Source of the DNA: Thermoanaerobacterium butyriciformans
Lineage (GTDB): Bacteria; Bacillota; Thermoanaerobacteria; Thermoanaerobacterales; Thermoanaerobacteraceae
Length of the DNA stretch: 64,000 nucleotides
Direction: 5' to 3'
Assembly: GCF_017874545.1 (NCBI RefSeq)
Contig: NZ_JAGGLT010000005.1
Span: 1-64,000, forward strand
Shown here: positions 6,658 through 15,144 of the stretch, one piece after another
Position numbering within the stretch: position 1 is the first letter of the stretch
Layout: each line of letters opens with the position of its first letter
Made by a program: the position numbers and the translations under genes
The notes under the pieces: generated by a model
Told to the model about the DNA's origin: nothing
The model's input: only the letters and a program-made list of their open reading frames with translations
The model's database searches: none

Positions 6658-9030
6658 TTAAACATTCCTTTCTTTATTTGAAGATTCTTTATCTCTTGTC
6701 AAAATATCATAAAAAGACTTAAGCTTACTTTTTACCTTTTCGTTTATAACACTCATTTTTTCACCTGTCAATATCTCCATTCCTTCATCGATTGTCTTTA
6801 CAGTGTATATGTGAAATTTTCCACTCTTGCATGCATCTATTACTTCATCGTCCAGAACAAGGTTTATTGCATTCTGCTCCGGGATTATGACACCTTGTCT
6901 ACCTGTCAATCCCTTTACTTTGCATAATTTGTAAAATCCTTCAATCTTATGTGTTACACCACCTACAGGCTGTATAACTCCAAATTGATTGACAGAACCA
7001 GTTACGGCTATTTCCTGTCTGATGGGAATGTCTGATAAACTTGAAAGCAGCCCATAAAGCTCTGTGCTGGAGGCACTGTCACCTTCAACGCCTTCGTACA
7101 ACTGCTCAAAACATATTCTCGCTGAAAGTGTCAATGGAAAATCTAATGCATATCTGTTTCCTATAAAACCCGTTATAATCATCACGCCCTTGTCATGAAT
7201 GTGCCCGCTCATCTTAGTTTCTCTCTCAATATTTACGACGCCCTCTTCCCCTGGATATGTGGTAACTGTTATCCTTGAAGGTTTCCCGAATTGATAATCT
7301 CCTAAATCTATCACAGAAAGGCCGTTTACAATTCCGACTTTTTCTCCTTCAACGTCTATTAAAAATATGCCATCTTTAAAATAATCTATATACTTTTCTT
7401 CTATCATATTTACTCGTTTAATTTTTTCTTTTATGGCCTTTTCTACATGCTTTGCCATTACAACTTCGCTTTCATCTATTTCTGCCCAGATATTTGATTC
7501 ATAAAGAATCTCTACAATGTCGTTAAACTGTGTCGTCAATTTATTTTGGTCTTCAGATATCCTAGTTGAGTATTCAATTACTTTCGCTACACCCGTATTG
7601 TGAAATGGTCTTAATTTGTCTTCAATGCAATGCTTTTTTATAAATGAGGCCATTTTTGAAATATTTTCATCATTTAATTCCATCACATCATTAAAATCAA
7701 CTTTAACTTTAAAAAGCTTTTTAAAGTCATCATCATAGTTATAAAGAATATAGTATAAATACGGCGTCCCTATAAGTATTACCTTAACATTTAATTCAAT
7801 AGGTTCTGGTTTCAATGACGATATTGACAAAAGACCATATGAAGATGTCACATTCTCTATCGCTATTTTATCTGTTTTTAATGTCCTCTTTAAAGCATCC
7901 CATACGTATGGATATGTCAAAACATCTTTAGCCTGCAAAATGAGGTACCCACCATTAGCTTTGTGAAGTGCACCTGCTTTAATCTTGGTAAAATCAGTTA
8001 TAGCAACACCAAAATCGCTTTCGTACTCAATACTACCTAAAACATTGTTGTAATTTGGATTGTACTCGACAACAACAGGTGCACCATTTGTATGGCTGTT
8101 ATCAACAAAAAGATTGACACTGTATTTTTTAAAAATATCTTTTTTGCTTCTTTTCATGATAAATGGAAACTGACTATCTTCGTCATCATCGCTTCTAAAA
8201 TTATCAAGGTTTTCTAATATATCCCTCTGTACGCTATCAAGGTATTTCATCACACTGTTATAATTGCTGTATTTTTCCCTTAAATCATCAATAAGATGCC
8301 CAACAGCAAGTAAGCCTATATTATTATCAAGTTCATGTATGGCGTCCCTTGCTTCTTTATCTATGTTTTGTATATCTTTCCATATCTGAAGTGCCTTTTC
8401 TTCAAAATTTGCGGCTTTTGTTTCTATTTCTTTCCTCTTCTCATCCTCTAATTGCTCATATTCTTCATTGCTTATCTGCTTCCCATCTATTACAGGAATG
8501 CTTACTATACCGGTTTTTGTTTCTTTTAGCACAAATCCAAAATTCTTTGCAAGCTCATTTAGTTCTTGGATCAATTCATTTTTTCTATCTTGAAATTTCT
8601 TTACAATCTCATTTTTCTGCAAATCGTATGATTTTGAGTTAAAAGCCTTTGGAACCTGTCTTTGAAGCTGCTCCACAAAATCTCTCATATCATTTTTAAA
8701 TCGCTTACCATCACCTGGTCTTAAATTTATAGCAATTGGCTGTGAAGGTTTTTCAAAGTTAAACACGTACACCCAATCATCTGGCACTTTTTCCAACGAT
8801 GCGATTTTATTCACACTGCTTACGGCAAAGCTGGATTTGCCTGTACCCGTAAGGCCAGTTATAAATATGTTATATCCTTTCTGTTTTATTTTTAATCCAA
8901 ATTCCATAGACTCTTTTGCCCTTTCTTGACCTATAAGGCCTTCCAATGGCTTTATAGTCTCTGTCGTTTCAAAATTAAACAAATTTGGATCAATGTATTT
9001 TTTTAATTCATTAGCTGATAATTCCTTCAT
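6658..9030 (-). CDS. Lon-like ATP-dependent protease (AAA_32/LonC-type)
   Basis: A 790-residue protein with an unusual Lon architecture: a Walker A motif near 59-67 (TGLTGTGKSS) is followed by a long coiled coil inserted in the ATPase domain (about 140-270), and the protease domain is C-terminal. The Ser-Lys dyad is visible: Ser in EGDSASSTELYGLL near 655 and Lys in GGVTHKIEGFYKL near 698. There is no N-terminal LonA substrate domain and no membrane segment as in archaeal LonB. It is first in an operon with queG and nth (1-base gap). A clear AAAGGAGGG ribosome site supports the start. The protease call is firm; substrates are unknown. Confidence 0.9.
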   Translation of the reverse strand: MKELSANELKKYIDPNLFNFETTETIKPLEGLIGQERAKESMEFGLKIKQKGYNIFITGLTGTGKSSFAVSSVNKIASLEKVPDDWVYVFNFEKPSQPIAINLRPGDGKRFKNDMRDFVEQLQRQVPKAFNSKSYDLQKNEIVKKFQDRKNELIQELNELAKNFGFVLKETKTGIVSIPVIDGKQISNEEYEQLEDEKRKEIETKAANFEEKALQIWKDIQNIDKEARDAIHELDNNIGLLAVGHLIDDLREKYSNYNSVMKYLDSVQRDILENLDNFRSDDDEDSQFPFIMKRSKKDIFKKYSVNLFVDNSHTNGAPVVVEYNPNYNNVLGSIEYESDFGVAITDFTKIKAGALHKANGGYLILQAKDVLTYPYVWDALKRTLKTDKIAIENVTSSYGLLSISSLKPEPIELNVKVILIGTPYLYYILYNYDDDFKKLFKVKVDFNDVMELNDENISKMASFIKKHCIEDKLRPFHNTGVAKVIEYSTRISEDQNKLTTQFNDIVEILYESNIWAEIDESEVVMAKHVEKAIKEKIKRVNMIEEKYIDYFKDGIFLIDVEGEKVGIVNGLSVIDLGDYQFGKPSRITVTTYPGEEGVVNIERETKMSGHIHDKGVMIITGFIGNRYALDFPLTLSARICFEQLYEGVEGDSASSTELYGLLSSLSDIPIRQEIAVTGSVNQFGVIQPVGGVTHKIEGFYKLCKVKGLTGRQGVIIPEQNAINLVLDDEVIDACKSGKFHIYTVKTIDEGMEILTGEKMSVINEKVKSKLKSFYDILTRDKESSNKERNV

Positions 9031-9164
9031 ATAAAGCCCTCCTTTATTAATAAGATTTCGCCATTAATGCTGTTTTCCCTTCTTTTAATCAGTACAAAAC
9101 TATAATAATTATCCATTCTTCCAATAAAAAATTTTCGAAAACTTTTATAATAAATAAATATTAA

Positions 9165-9184
9165 GCTGAAGGACATCCTTCAGC
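9165..9184 (-). terminator. Terminator after SASP gene
   Basis: A perfect 9-bp inverted repeat GCTGAAGGA / TCCTTCAGC with a 2-base centre lies just after the spore-protein stop and is followed on the minus strand by an AT-rich run. Strong stem, weak U-tract. Confidence 0.65.
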
Positions 9185-9192
9185 CATCCACA

Positions 9193-9411
9193 TCAATCTA
9201 TCTTTCCGCCTTTTTCATCCATCTGTTTTTCAGCATATTTAATCATCTTCTTCACCATATTGCCGCCTATTTTGCCTACTTCTCTAGTGGTTATGTTTTC
9301 GAATCCTCGTTCTTTTATGTCATCGTCAAGTTGCAATTCTTCCGCAACTTCCTCTTTTAACGAGTCAAGTTCATCTTCTGCTTTTGGGTACAATTTCTTT
9401 CTTTTTGCCAT
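9193..9411 (-). CDS. Small acid-soluble spore protein, alpha/beta type
   Basis: A 72-residue protein with the SASP signature: ITTREVGKIGGNMVKKMIK (about 40-58) corresponds to the conserved DNA-binding helices (consensus LTSREVGSVGGxMVKxMI), and ELQLDDDIKERGFEN matches the preceding helix. These proteins saturate spore DNA and protect it from heat and UV; expression is normally from sigma-G promoters in the forespore. A CGGAGGTG ribosome site precedes the ATG. A Lys-rich N-terminus and a short extended linker are typical of the SspF-like branch. This is direct evidence that the organism forms endospores or descends from one that does. Confidence 0.92.
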   Translation of the reverse strand: MAKRKKLYPKAEDELDSLKEEVAEELQLDDDIKERGFENITTREVGKIGGNMVKKMIKYAEKQMDEKGGKID

Positions 9412-9483
9412 AAAAAAACACCTCCGCTTTTATTTTATCCTCCAGCGAAGGCATATATCCTAATTGCTATTTTAAATAAATCA

Positions 9484-9672
9484 CTATATTTCTTTTATTG
9501 CCTCGGTAGGGCAACCATCTATGGAATCGCGGCAAGCTTGTTCTTCACCTTCAGGCACTTCATCAACTATTGCCTGGGATTTGCCCTCATCATTCCAGTC
9601 AAAAACCGCTGGACATGTGTCTATGCAAAGTCCACAAGCTATGCACAAATCTTGATCTACATAAACTTTCAT
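9484..9672 (-). CDS. Ferredoxin, single [4Fe-4S] cluster
   Basis: A 62-residue monocluster ferredoxin. Cluster ligands are the CIACGLC motif (C-x2-C-x2-C, starting near residue 10) and a distal Cys in DGCPTEA near 54; a further Cys pair position that would hold a second cluster is not preserved. It resembles the Thermotoga and Bacillus-type one-cluster ferredoxins and would be a small soluble electron carrier. A GGAGGTAAAA ribosome site precedes the ATG. It stands alone with short AT-rich spacers on each side; its redox partner cannot be told from context. Confidence 0.92.
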   Translation of the reverse strand: MKVYVDQDLCIACGLCIDTCPAVFDWNDEGKSQAIVDEVPEGEEQACRDSIDGCPTEAIKEI

Positions 9673-9735
9673 GATTTTACCTCCTATGCTAATCTATACA
9701 TTTAATATATCATAGTTTTGTAAAAAACAAAATAT

Positions 9736-9936
9736 TTATTTTATTATATAGTAACAGGCTTCTAAATCATCTTCCGCTGCATTTGCAATCCTATTTCTCA
9801 ACTTGTCAATAGTTTCTTCATTTACTTTTGCACCTTTATCGCCTAATAATCGTGACACCACCATTTGACTTGCCATTGATTCTTTATACCTTTCGACAAA
9901 ATCCATTATCTCACTGATTTCTTTTTCTCTGTCCAT
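9736..9936 (-). CDS. Small conserved-looking hypothetical protein
   Basis: I do not recognise this 66-residue protein. It is acidic and helical, beginning MDREKEISEIMDFVERYKE and containing NEETIDKLRNRIANAAEDD, with no membrane segment and no Cys cluster (one Cys near the end). The start at ATG 9936 is chosen because GAGGAGG lies eight bases upstream; an in-frame GTG three codons earlier overlaps that site. The ribosome site and codon use support a real gene. Neighbours are a ferredoxin downstream and a regulator upstream, separated from the latter by a terminator, so it is probably its own transcription unit. Confidence 0.75.
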   Translation of the reverse strand: MDREKEISEIMDFVERYKESMASQMVVSRLLGDKGAKVNEETIDKLRNRIANAAEDDLEACYYIIK

Positions 9937-9990
9937 AAAAAACACCTCCTCAATTTATTTTCTTTAAAATATTTTTTATTATACAAAAAA

Positions 9991-10005
9991 AGACCCAAAG
10001 GGTCT
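9991..10005 (-). terminator. Terminator after the HTH regulator
   Basis: AGACCC / GGGTCT with an AAA centre, followed on the minus strand by seven T residues (9984-9990), overlaps the stop codon of the regulator gene. Compact but well formed. Confidence 0.85.
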
Positions 10006-10664
10006 CAAATGTACAAAAGTGATTCTTTAAAGAAATTATTTAACAATGTCTTGTCATTAGAACTCAATTCTTTTATATATTTATGGAAAATATTAACTTT
10101 ATCAAATACTTTCCTGCTTTCACTGACTAAGTGATAGTCGATGTAAAATCCTATTACAATACCTATAAATAACATTACAGGTGCTTCAGAACCAGTAATA
10201 TTTATAGAATTCTTTATGCTTTCCACTGTTGCAACATCAAGTGTCTTTATCTGTAAAAGTAAAGTCGTAAGTGCATAAGCACAAAATTTTAATGGTTTTA
10301 ATGCGGTTTTTTTCTCATTTATAAAATCATCAACTGATATTGTATTGTCATTTTTTTTAATCACGTTTAACAACATTTCTTTTACAGTATTCCATTCGTG
10401 CGTACTGCTTTTGTTTACAACATCATAAGCGCTTTCTTTAGGTGTGTAAACTAAAATCGATCTGCCAAGCGATTTATCCTCATCTATATAATATTCGCTC
10501 TGTACATATCCTAATTCTTCTAGTTCTGTAAGCATATCATAAGCAGTCCATTTGCTTATGCCCATAGAATTCGCAACATCGACATAATGAACAGGAGCTT
10601 TATTTTTGTCATAAAGCTCAATAAGAGCTTCTAAAAAGTCTATCTTCCTTCTTGTTAAAGGCAC
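10005..10664 (-). CDS. Winged-helix (HTH) regulator with C-terminal helical domain
   Basis: A 219-residue protein. Residues 1-75 look like a winged helix: LTRRKIDFLEALIELYDK, then VANSMGISKWTAYDMLTELEELGYV as the HTH, then a wing with Tyr-rich strands. Residues 90-219 are a helical domain with one hydrophobic stretch (APVMLFIGIVIGFYIDY, about 165-181). The fold resembles DtxR/MarR-like N-termini but no metal ligands are obvious. The start is a GTG after an AATGGGGTG ribosome site. It follows a radical SAM gene by about 52 bases on the same strand, suggesting an operon and perhaps control of that gene. The effector is unknown. Confidence 0.72.
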   Translation of the reverse strand: MPLTRRKIDFLEALIELYDKNKAPVHYVDVANSMGISKWTAYDMLTELEELGYVQSEYYIDEDKSLGRSILVYTPKESAYDVVNKSSTHEWNTVKEMLLNVIKKNDNTISVDDFINEKKTALKPLKFCAYALTTLLLQIKTLDVATVESIKNSINITGSEAPVMLFIGIVIGFYIDYHLVSESRKVFDKVNIFHKYIKELSSNDKTLLNNFFKESLLYI

Positions 10665-10716
10665 ACAAACACCCCATTTCTTCCTTAAAATATAATAGGG
10701 TATTTTGCATACCTAG

Positions 10717-12057
10717 TCAAGCTTCTTTTTTTGAAGCGTTTTTATTTTCCCAGATGTCATCTGCTACTTCTCCCCAATTTTCAGCTACTTGTGTTAAATC
10801 ATTATACAAATTTTCAATATGAGATGCCTCACTGTTTTCGGTATGATTGGCTTTTGATTCCCTGACTATATCCAACAATTCTTTAGGATTGTCAATTAAT
10901 GGACACGGCCTCAAGTGATTTTGGTTAAAAGGCATCCTTTTCCTGTATGATTTCATTATCGGCGACATAAGTGCTTCTTTCAAACTTACATCATTTATAT
11001 TGACATTGGCGTAATGGATGAAAGCACATGGTTCAACATCACCTGCTGCATTTATGTGCAAATATCTTTTACCACCAGCTATACATCCTCCACTAAATTC
11101 GCCATCATTCCAAAAATCAATTGCAAAAAGCTCTTTTGTGGCTCTTATATAATTTATCTTTTCATATGCATACTTCCTCTGTTCAGGTGTAACCATGAAT
11201 TTGACATCTGGATCTTTTCCAACAGGTATATATGTAAAATACCAAGCAAAGTAAGCACCTTTTTCTATCATTTTATCGACGAATTCATCACTGAATATCT
11301 CCTCAATATTGGTCCTGGTATATGTTGCAGAATACCCAAATAAGACGCCATTTTCTCTCAACAGATCCATGGCTTTCATTACTTTATCATAAGTTCCTTG
11401 ACCTCTTATTTCGTCATTTTTGTCTTTTAAACCGTTAATGCTTATTGCAAATGTTATGTTGCCTACTCTTTTAACTTCTTTAACCATGTCCTCATCTATA
11501 AGTGTTCCATTTGTAAACAAATGAAATACTTGATTCTTATGATTTTCTGCAAGCTTTATTATGTCTTTCATCCTGACGGTCGGCTCACCGCCTGATAAAA
11601 CTATAAAATAGACACCAAGTTCTTCTGCTTCTTTGCAAACTCTATCCATCGTCTCAAATGATAGATTATGAGGATTGTACTTTCCTGCCCAACAGCCTAC
11701 ACAATTTAGATTACAAGCTTCGGTAGGATCCATTAATATCGCCCACGGAACATTGGCATCTAATTTTTGTTCCCATTCTTGCTGTTTAGGGATGCCTTTA
11801 AGACTTGCATTTACTAAAAAATTAATCATTAGCGTCTTTAAAATATTTTTGTCAATATTTTTGAGCCCTTTTATTGTAAATTTGTACCAGTTGCTTTCTT
11901 TGTTTTCCAAAAACGCTTTTACACTTTCTATCTGTTGTCTATGCCTTGGCAATATCGCTATCTTAGACATAAGGTTGGCCATAGTCTGTAGATTCTTTTC
12001 AGGATCTCTATCAATGTAATTGATAATCGCTCCCACAGCTGGATCAATAATGTTCAT
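10717..12057 (-). CDS. Radical SAM/SPASM-like protein of unknown function
   Basis: A 446-residue radical SAM enzyme. The cluster motif ACNLNCVGCWA (C-x3-C-x2-C) lies near residue 113, followed by a GGEP motif (VLSGGEPTVR, about 154). Late cysteines in FSGGCIAGGKR, DVEPCAF and LRPCPLI suggest a second Fe-S site like SPASM/twitch domains. The first 100 residues form a helical extension that I do not recognise. Such enzymes cut S-adenosylmethionine to make a radical and modify peptides, lipids or small molecules; no precursor peptide is visible nearby. A regulator follows immediately. An AAGGAGGAG ribosome site supports the start. Function remains open. Confidence 0.82.
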   Translation of the reverse strand: MNIIDPAVGAIINYIDRDPEKNLQTMANLMSKIAILPRHRQQIESVKAFLENKESNWYKFTIKGLKNIDKNILKTLMINFLVNASLKGIPKQQEWEQKLDANVPWAILMDPTEACNLNCVGCWAGKYNPHNLSFETMDRVCKEAEELGVYFIVLSGGEPTVRMKDIIKLAENHKNQVFHLFTNGTLIDEDMVKEVKRVGNITFAISINGLKDKNDEIRGQGTYDKVMKAMDLLRENGVLFGYSATYTRTNIEEIFSDEFVDKMIEKGAYFAWYFTYIPVGKDPDVKFMVTPEQRKYAYEKINYIRATKELFAIDFWNDGEFSGGCIAGGKRYLHINAAGDVEPCAFIHYANVNINDVSLKEALMSPIMKSYRKRMPFNQNHLRPCPLIDNPKELLDIVRESKANHTENSEASHIENLYNDLTQVAENWGEVADDIWENKNASKKEA

Positions 12058-12171
12058 AAAAAATCTCCTCCTTATACCAATAAAATTAAAATTACCAAAA
12101 AGACCAAAATTCCTTCTAAAAAAATATTAGCACTAATATCATATTAAATCAATACCATTTTAGAACTTTTT

Positions 12172-13815
12172 TTATACATCAAGACAGCTTCCACCAATAA
12201 ATTCTTTTATCAAAGAATTTGGAGGTATTGATGATTCATCTTCCAAATTCACAAAATAACTCAATATCTCTAAAAGCTCCTGTGCAATTGAAAAAGCCTT
12301 ACTATCTTTATTTATCTCTCTTAAAAGTGGCTCAGCGTACTTTTTTATAACAGGCAATTCATAAGGAAGCGAAGAATTAAACATGATATCTGCATCTTCC
12401 TGGTATGGGAAAATATAGTTTTCCTCACCTTTCCTTACAGAAGGCCACATAAGAATTGTCTCCTCGGCATCGCTGGAGCGGAACTGATTATCTCTCACAA
12501 TCCTTCTTAAAAGCCGAGTCTCAGTAGTAGATATTCTGTTATGTTCATCAAGATTTAGCTGCGTCAAGGCGCTTATGTATATCCTGTACTTGCTGTCTTT
12601 TGGTATATCTTTTGTAAGCTTTTCGTTTAAACCGTGTATGCCTTCTACGAGGATTATGTGATTTTTGTCAAGTTTAACTTTTTTCCCTATTTTTTCTCTT
12701 TCTCCTTTTTTGAAGTTGAAAATCGGAAGCTCTACTTCTTCACCTTGCATAAGCTTTATTATGTGATCGTTAAAAAGCTCTAAATCCAAGGCATCGATCG
12801 TTTCAAAATTGTAGTTTCCAAATTCGTCTTTTGGCGTCAATTCTCTCGGCAAAAAATAATTGTCAAGAGATATTGGAAGCGGTTTTAATCCATTTACTCT
12901 AAGCTGAACACTTAATCTGTGAACAAATGACGTCTTGCCAGATGAGGAAGGACCTGCAATGAGGACTAACTTTATCATCTTATTTTGATATATGTGATCT
13001 GCAATAGTGGCAATCTTCTTTTCATGAAGCGCTTCAGATATTAAAACAAGCTCTCGCCCATTGCCGCTTTTAATCATATCGTTTAAAGATGCCACATATC
13101 CTATATTAAGTATATTTGCCCATTCCTCAGCTTCTTTAAATACAGATGCTAACTTAGGAACATCTTCAAATACAGGAAGCACATCTGGTCTTTTTGGTTC
13201 AGGAAATAAAAGTATAACTCCCGGAAAGTAAAGTATAAGATCGTATAGCTTCAAATATCCTGTAGATGGGACACATGGACTGTAGAAAAAGTCTACAACA
13301 TCTTCGCAAAAATAAACAGGGATTTTTTCTTTATCACTGTACTTAAAAAGACTTACTTTTTCTTCCAAACCTTCTTTCGAGAATAGATTTATAGCACTTT
13401 CTTTGTCTAAATACTTTTTTATTATGGGATAATCTGCATCTATTATCTCTCTCATCCTATGCTTTATGTCATGAACTATTTTATTGTTTACAGTAGAACC
13501 GTGAATCTCACAGTACAAACCTTTACCTAAAGAGTGCTCAATGGTAACCTTTGAATCAGGCAAGATGTCCTTTACCGCCTTAATCAATACAAATGTGAGG
13601 CTTCTTCTGTATACCATCATCCCTTCTTCTGTCGACATGTCAACAAATTGTATCTCACAATCTCTGTCCACCCTTGTAGACAGGTCAACCATGAGATTAT
13701 CAACTTTTGCCGCAACTATCTTATACTTATGGTTGTCTTTAAACTGCTCTGATATTTCTTCCAATGTCACATGATCTGGAAAAGTGCAGACAGTACCTTC
13801 TACTTTTAGATTCAT
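12172..13815 (-). CDS. Nucleoside (uridine-like) kinase with N-terminal TGS/ThrRS-like domains
   Basis: A 547-residue fusion found in Firmicutes. Residues 1-65 look like a TGS domain and 68-200 like the editing-associated domain of threonyl-tRNA synthetase (YRRSLTFVLIKAVKDILPD). Residues 280-480 are a P-loop kinase: Walker A GPSSSGKTSF near 289, then SLDNYFLPRE and LVEGIHGLN, typical of uridine kinase and phosphoribulokinase relatives. It probably phosphorylates a nucleoside; biochemical work on a Thermotoga homologue is the basis of the nucleoside kinase name. GAGGTGATTTT precedes the ATG. It stands alone between the radical SAM operon and a terminator hairpin; the gap to 12057 (114 bases) holds only AT-rich DNA. 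Confidence 0.85.
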   Translation of the reverse strand: MNLKVEGTVCTFPDHVTLEEISEQFKDNHKYKIVAAKVDNLMVDLSTRVDRDCEIQFVDMSTEEGMMVYRRSLTFVLIKAVKDILPDSKVTIEHSLGKGLYCEIHGSTVNNKIVHDIKHRMREIIDADYPIIKKYLDKESAINLFSKEGLEEKVSLFKYSDKEKIPVYFCEDVVDFFYSPCVPSTGYLKLYDLILYFPGVILLFPEPKRPDVLPVFEDVPKLASVFKEAEEWANILNIGYVASLNDMIKSGNGRELVLISEALHEKKIATIADHIYQNKMIKLVLIAGPSSSGKTSFVHRLSVQLRVNGLKPLPISLDNYFLPRELTPKDEFGNYNFETIDALDLELFNDHIIKLMQGEEVELPIFNFKKGEREKIGKKVKLDKNHIILVEGIHGLNEKLTKDIPKDSKYRIYISALTQLNLDEHNRISTTETRLLRRIVRDNQFRSSDAEETILMWPSVRKGEENYIFPYQEDADIMFNSSLPYELPVIKKYAEPLLREINKDSKAFSIAQELLEILSYFVNLEDESSIPPNSLIKEFIGGSCLDV

Positions 13816-13872
13816 AAAATCACCTCACTTTAAATTATATTACAAATGAAGATCTTTTTAAATCTGTGTATA

Positions 13873-13900
13873 AAAAAAACCGGCAATTGCCAGTTTTTTT
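13873..13900. terminator. Bidirectional terminator-like hairpin
   Basis: A7-CCGGCAA / TTGCCAG-T7 forms a stem of about 14 bp with one C/A mismatch, flanked by A and T runs, so it can work in both directions. It lies upstream of the kinase gene and downstream of the rubrerythrin unit, and probably ends transcripts coming from the right on the minus strand. Confidence 0.7.
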
Positions 13901-13901
13901 T

Positions 13902-14010
13902 ACATCCAATCTATCCCGCGAAGCCGTTCGGCTATGTTTTCAAGCCCGCTTCTAAAGTGGGTATCCTGTCAATTACTTCTGAAGTCCCATCAATGTGGGC
14001 TTTTCATACG
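13902..14010. other. Structured intergenic segment, possible IS200/IS605 or small-RNA remnant
   Basis: The 331-base gap between the kinase and rubrerythrin genes is more GC-rich here than its surroundings and holds three stem-loops in about 80 bases: AGCCG-TT-CGGCT near 13921-13933, CCCGCTT-CTA-AAGTGGG near 13953-13971 (with one G-T pair), and an imperfect AAGTCCCAT / ATGTGGGCTT near 13982-14003. Such serial hairpins are seen at right ends of IS200/IS605 elements, where TnpB guide RNA is encoded, but no tnpA or tnpB frame remains here. It could also be an unrelated small RNA. The rest of the gap to 14146 holds nothing I recognise. Confidence 0.35.
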
Positions 14011-14146
14011 CAATTGAACCCAAATTCCCGTTGTCATGGTGTTGGTTGAAAACAAATTCACCGTAACTAAACTTCTCAGGACCTTTATTATGGTTTTAGT
14101 ATATACCTAAATGCTTTTCATTGCAATAGTAGACTACTGGAAAAGT

Positions 14147-14695
14147 TTAAAAAGACACAAACTTCGTTTTTTCTGCTCCACAGACGGGACACTTCTCAGG
14201 TATAGGTCCTACTGTCGTATAGCCACAAACACTGCAAATATGTACTTCATTAAATCCTACGTCTTTTCCCATGTCCACTGACAGCTTGGCTTCTTTGAAA
14301 AGATCAGCGTGAATTTTTTCAGCTTCTCTTGCCCATGTAAATGACTTTAGAGCTTCCTGTTCTTGTTGAAATTCTGCTGTAGCGATGTAAGTTGCGTACA
14401 TTTCGTTTACCTCAAAAAGCTCTCCGCTTATGGCTTTACCTAAATTGTTAGACGTATTTCCTATGCCGAATCCAGCCATTGATGGAACTAAAAAATCTCC
14501 TTCAATATCTCTATGTGCTTTAAAATGATTTCCTGCATGAACTTCCTCTGCATACGCTATGGCATTAAAAAGTTTTGATACGTTTTTAAAGCCCTCTTGC
14601 ATGGCAATTTTACCCCACGATTTGTACCTTTGATATGCCATGCTTTCCCCACCAAATGCAGAGCGCAGATTAGCTGCTGTCATATTATTTTTCAT
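14147..14695 (-). CDS. rbr: Rubrerythrin
   Basis: A 182-residue non-haem di-iron peroxidase that reduces hydrogen peroxide in anaerobes. The N-terminal ferritin-like four-helix domain shows the Glu/His ligands in FGGESMAYQRY (about 16), YAEEVHAGNH (about 50) and REAEKIHADLF (about 125), with an EVNEMYATYIA helix between. The C-terminal rubredoxin-like domain has CSVCGYTT and CPVCGAEK. The ATG at 14695 follows AGAGAGGG; an in-frame upstream ATG at 14761 lacks a ribosome site. A PerR-type regulator encoded at 2.9 kb is the natural candidate controller, but I see no clear PerR box here. Identification is firm. Confidence 0.95.
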   Translation of the reverse strand: MKNNMTAANLRSAFGGESMAYQRYKSWGKIAMQEGFKNVSKLFNAIAYAEEVHAGNHFKAHRDIEGDFLVPSMAGFGIGNTSNNLGKAISGELFEVNEMYATYIATAEFQQEQEALKSFTWAREAEKIHADLFKEAKLSVDMGKDVGFNEVHICSVCGYTTVGPIPEKCPVCGAEKTKFVSF

Positions 14696-14838
14696 AAATA
14701 CACCCTCTCTTTTTTTAATTACTTTTTCTATATTTTCTATCAAATTCTTTATTTTATACAATCTTATGTCTAACAGTATATCATTATCTATATGAACTTA
14801 TATGTATTTCTTTCATAAATTGTATTGGGGGTAATTTT

Positions 14839-15144
14839 ATGATTAATATAAAAAGTATATTAAATATGGCAAAAAAATTATTTAAAAGAAGCAGAGGATA
14901 TGACAAAATAACATTAAGATTGTACGGCCTTGATGTAGAGGTAGAAAGGAAGACAAACATAGATGTGCCACATGAAGTCACAGTAGTTGTACCAAGAGTG
15001 GAGTTTAGAAAAAAAATAAAAGACGGTGAAGAAGACATAGAAATAATCATGAACAGCATCACTGTTGTTCATTCACCACGCCACAAAGAGCTTGGTACAT
15101 CTTCTCAACCGCCAAACATCCCTAAAAGGATCAACCGTGAATAA
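14839..15144 (+). CDS. Hypothetical basic protein
   Basis: I do not recognise this 101-residue protein. It starts with a basic amphipathic stretch (ILNMAKKLFKRSRGYDK), continues with beta-prone alternation (ITLRLYGLDVEVERK, HEVTVVVPRVEF) and ends in a Pro/Arg tail. There is no signal peptide and no cysteine. A GGGGGTAATTTT ribosome site precedes the ATG, and the gene is divergent from rubrerythrin and convergent with a ferredoxin gene, whose end it overlaps by 14 bases. The good ribosome site argues for a real gene. No function can be offered. Confidence 0.7.
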   Translation: MINIKSILNMAKKLFKRSRGYDKITLRLYGLDVEVERKTNIDVPHEVTVVVPRVEFRKKIKDGEEDIEIIMNSITVVHSPRHKELGTSSQPPNIPKRINRE

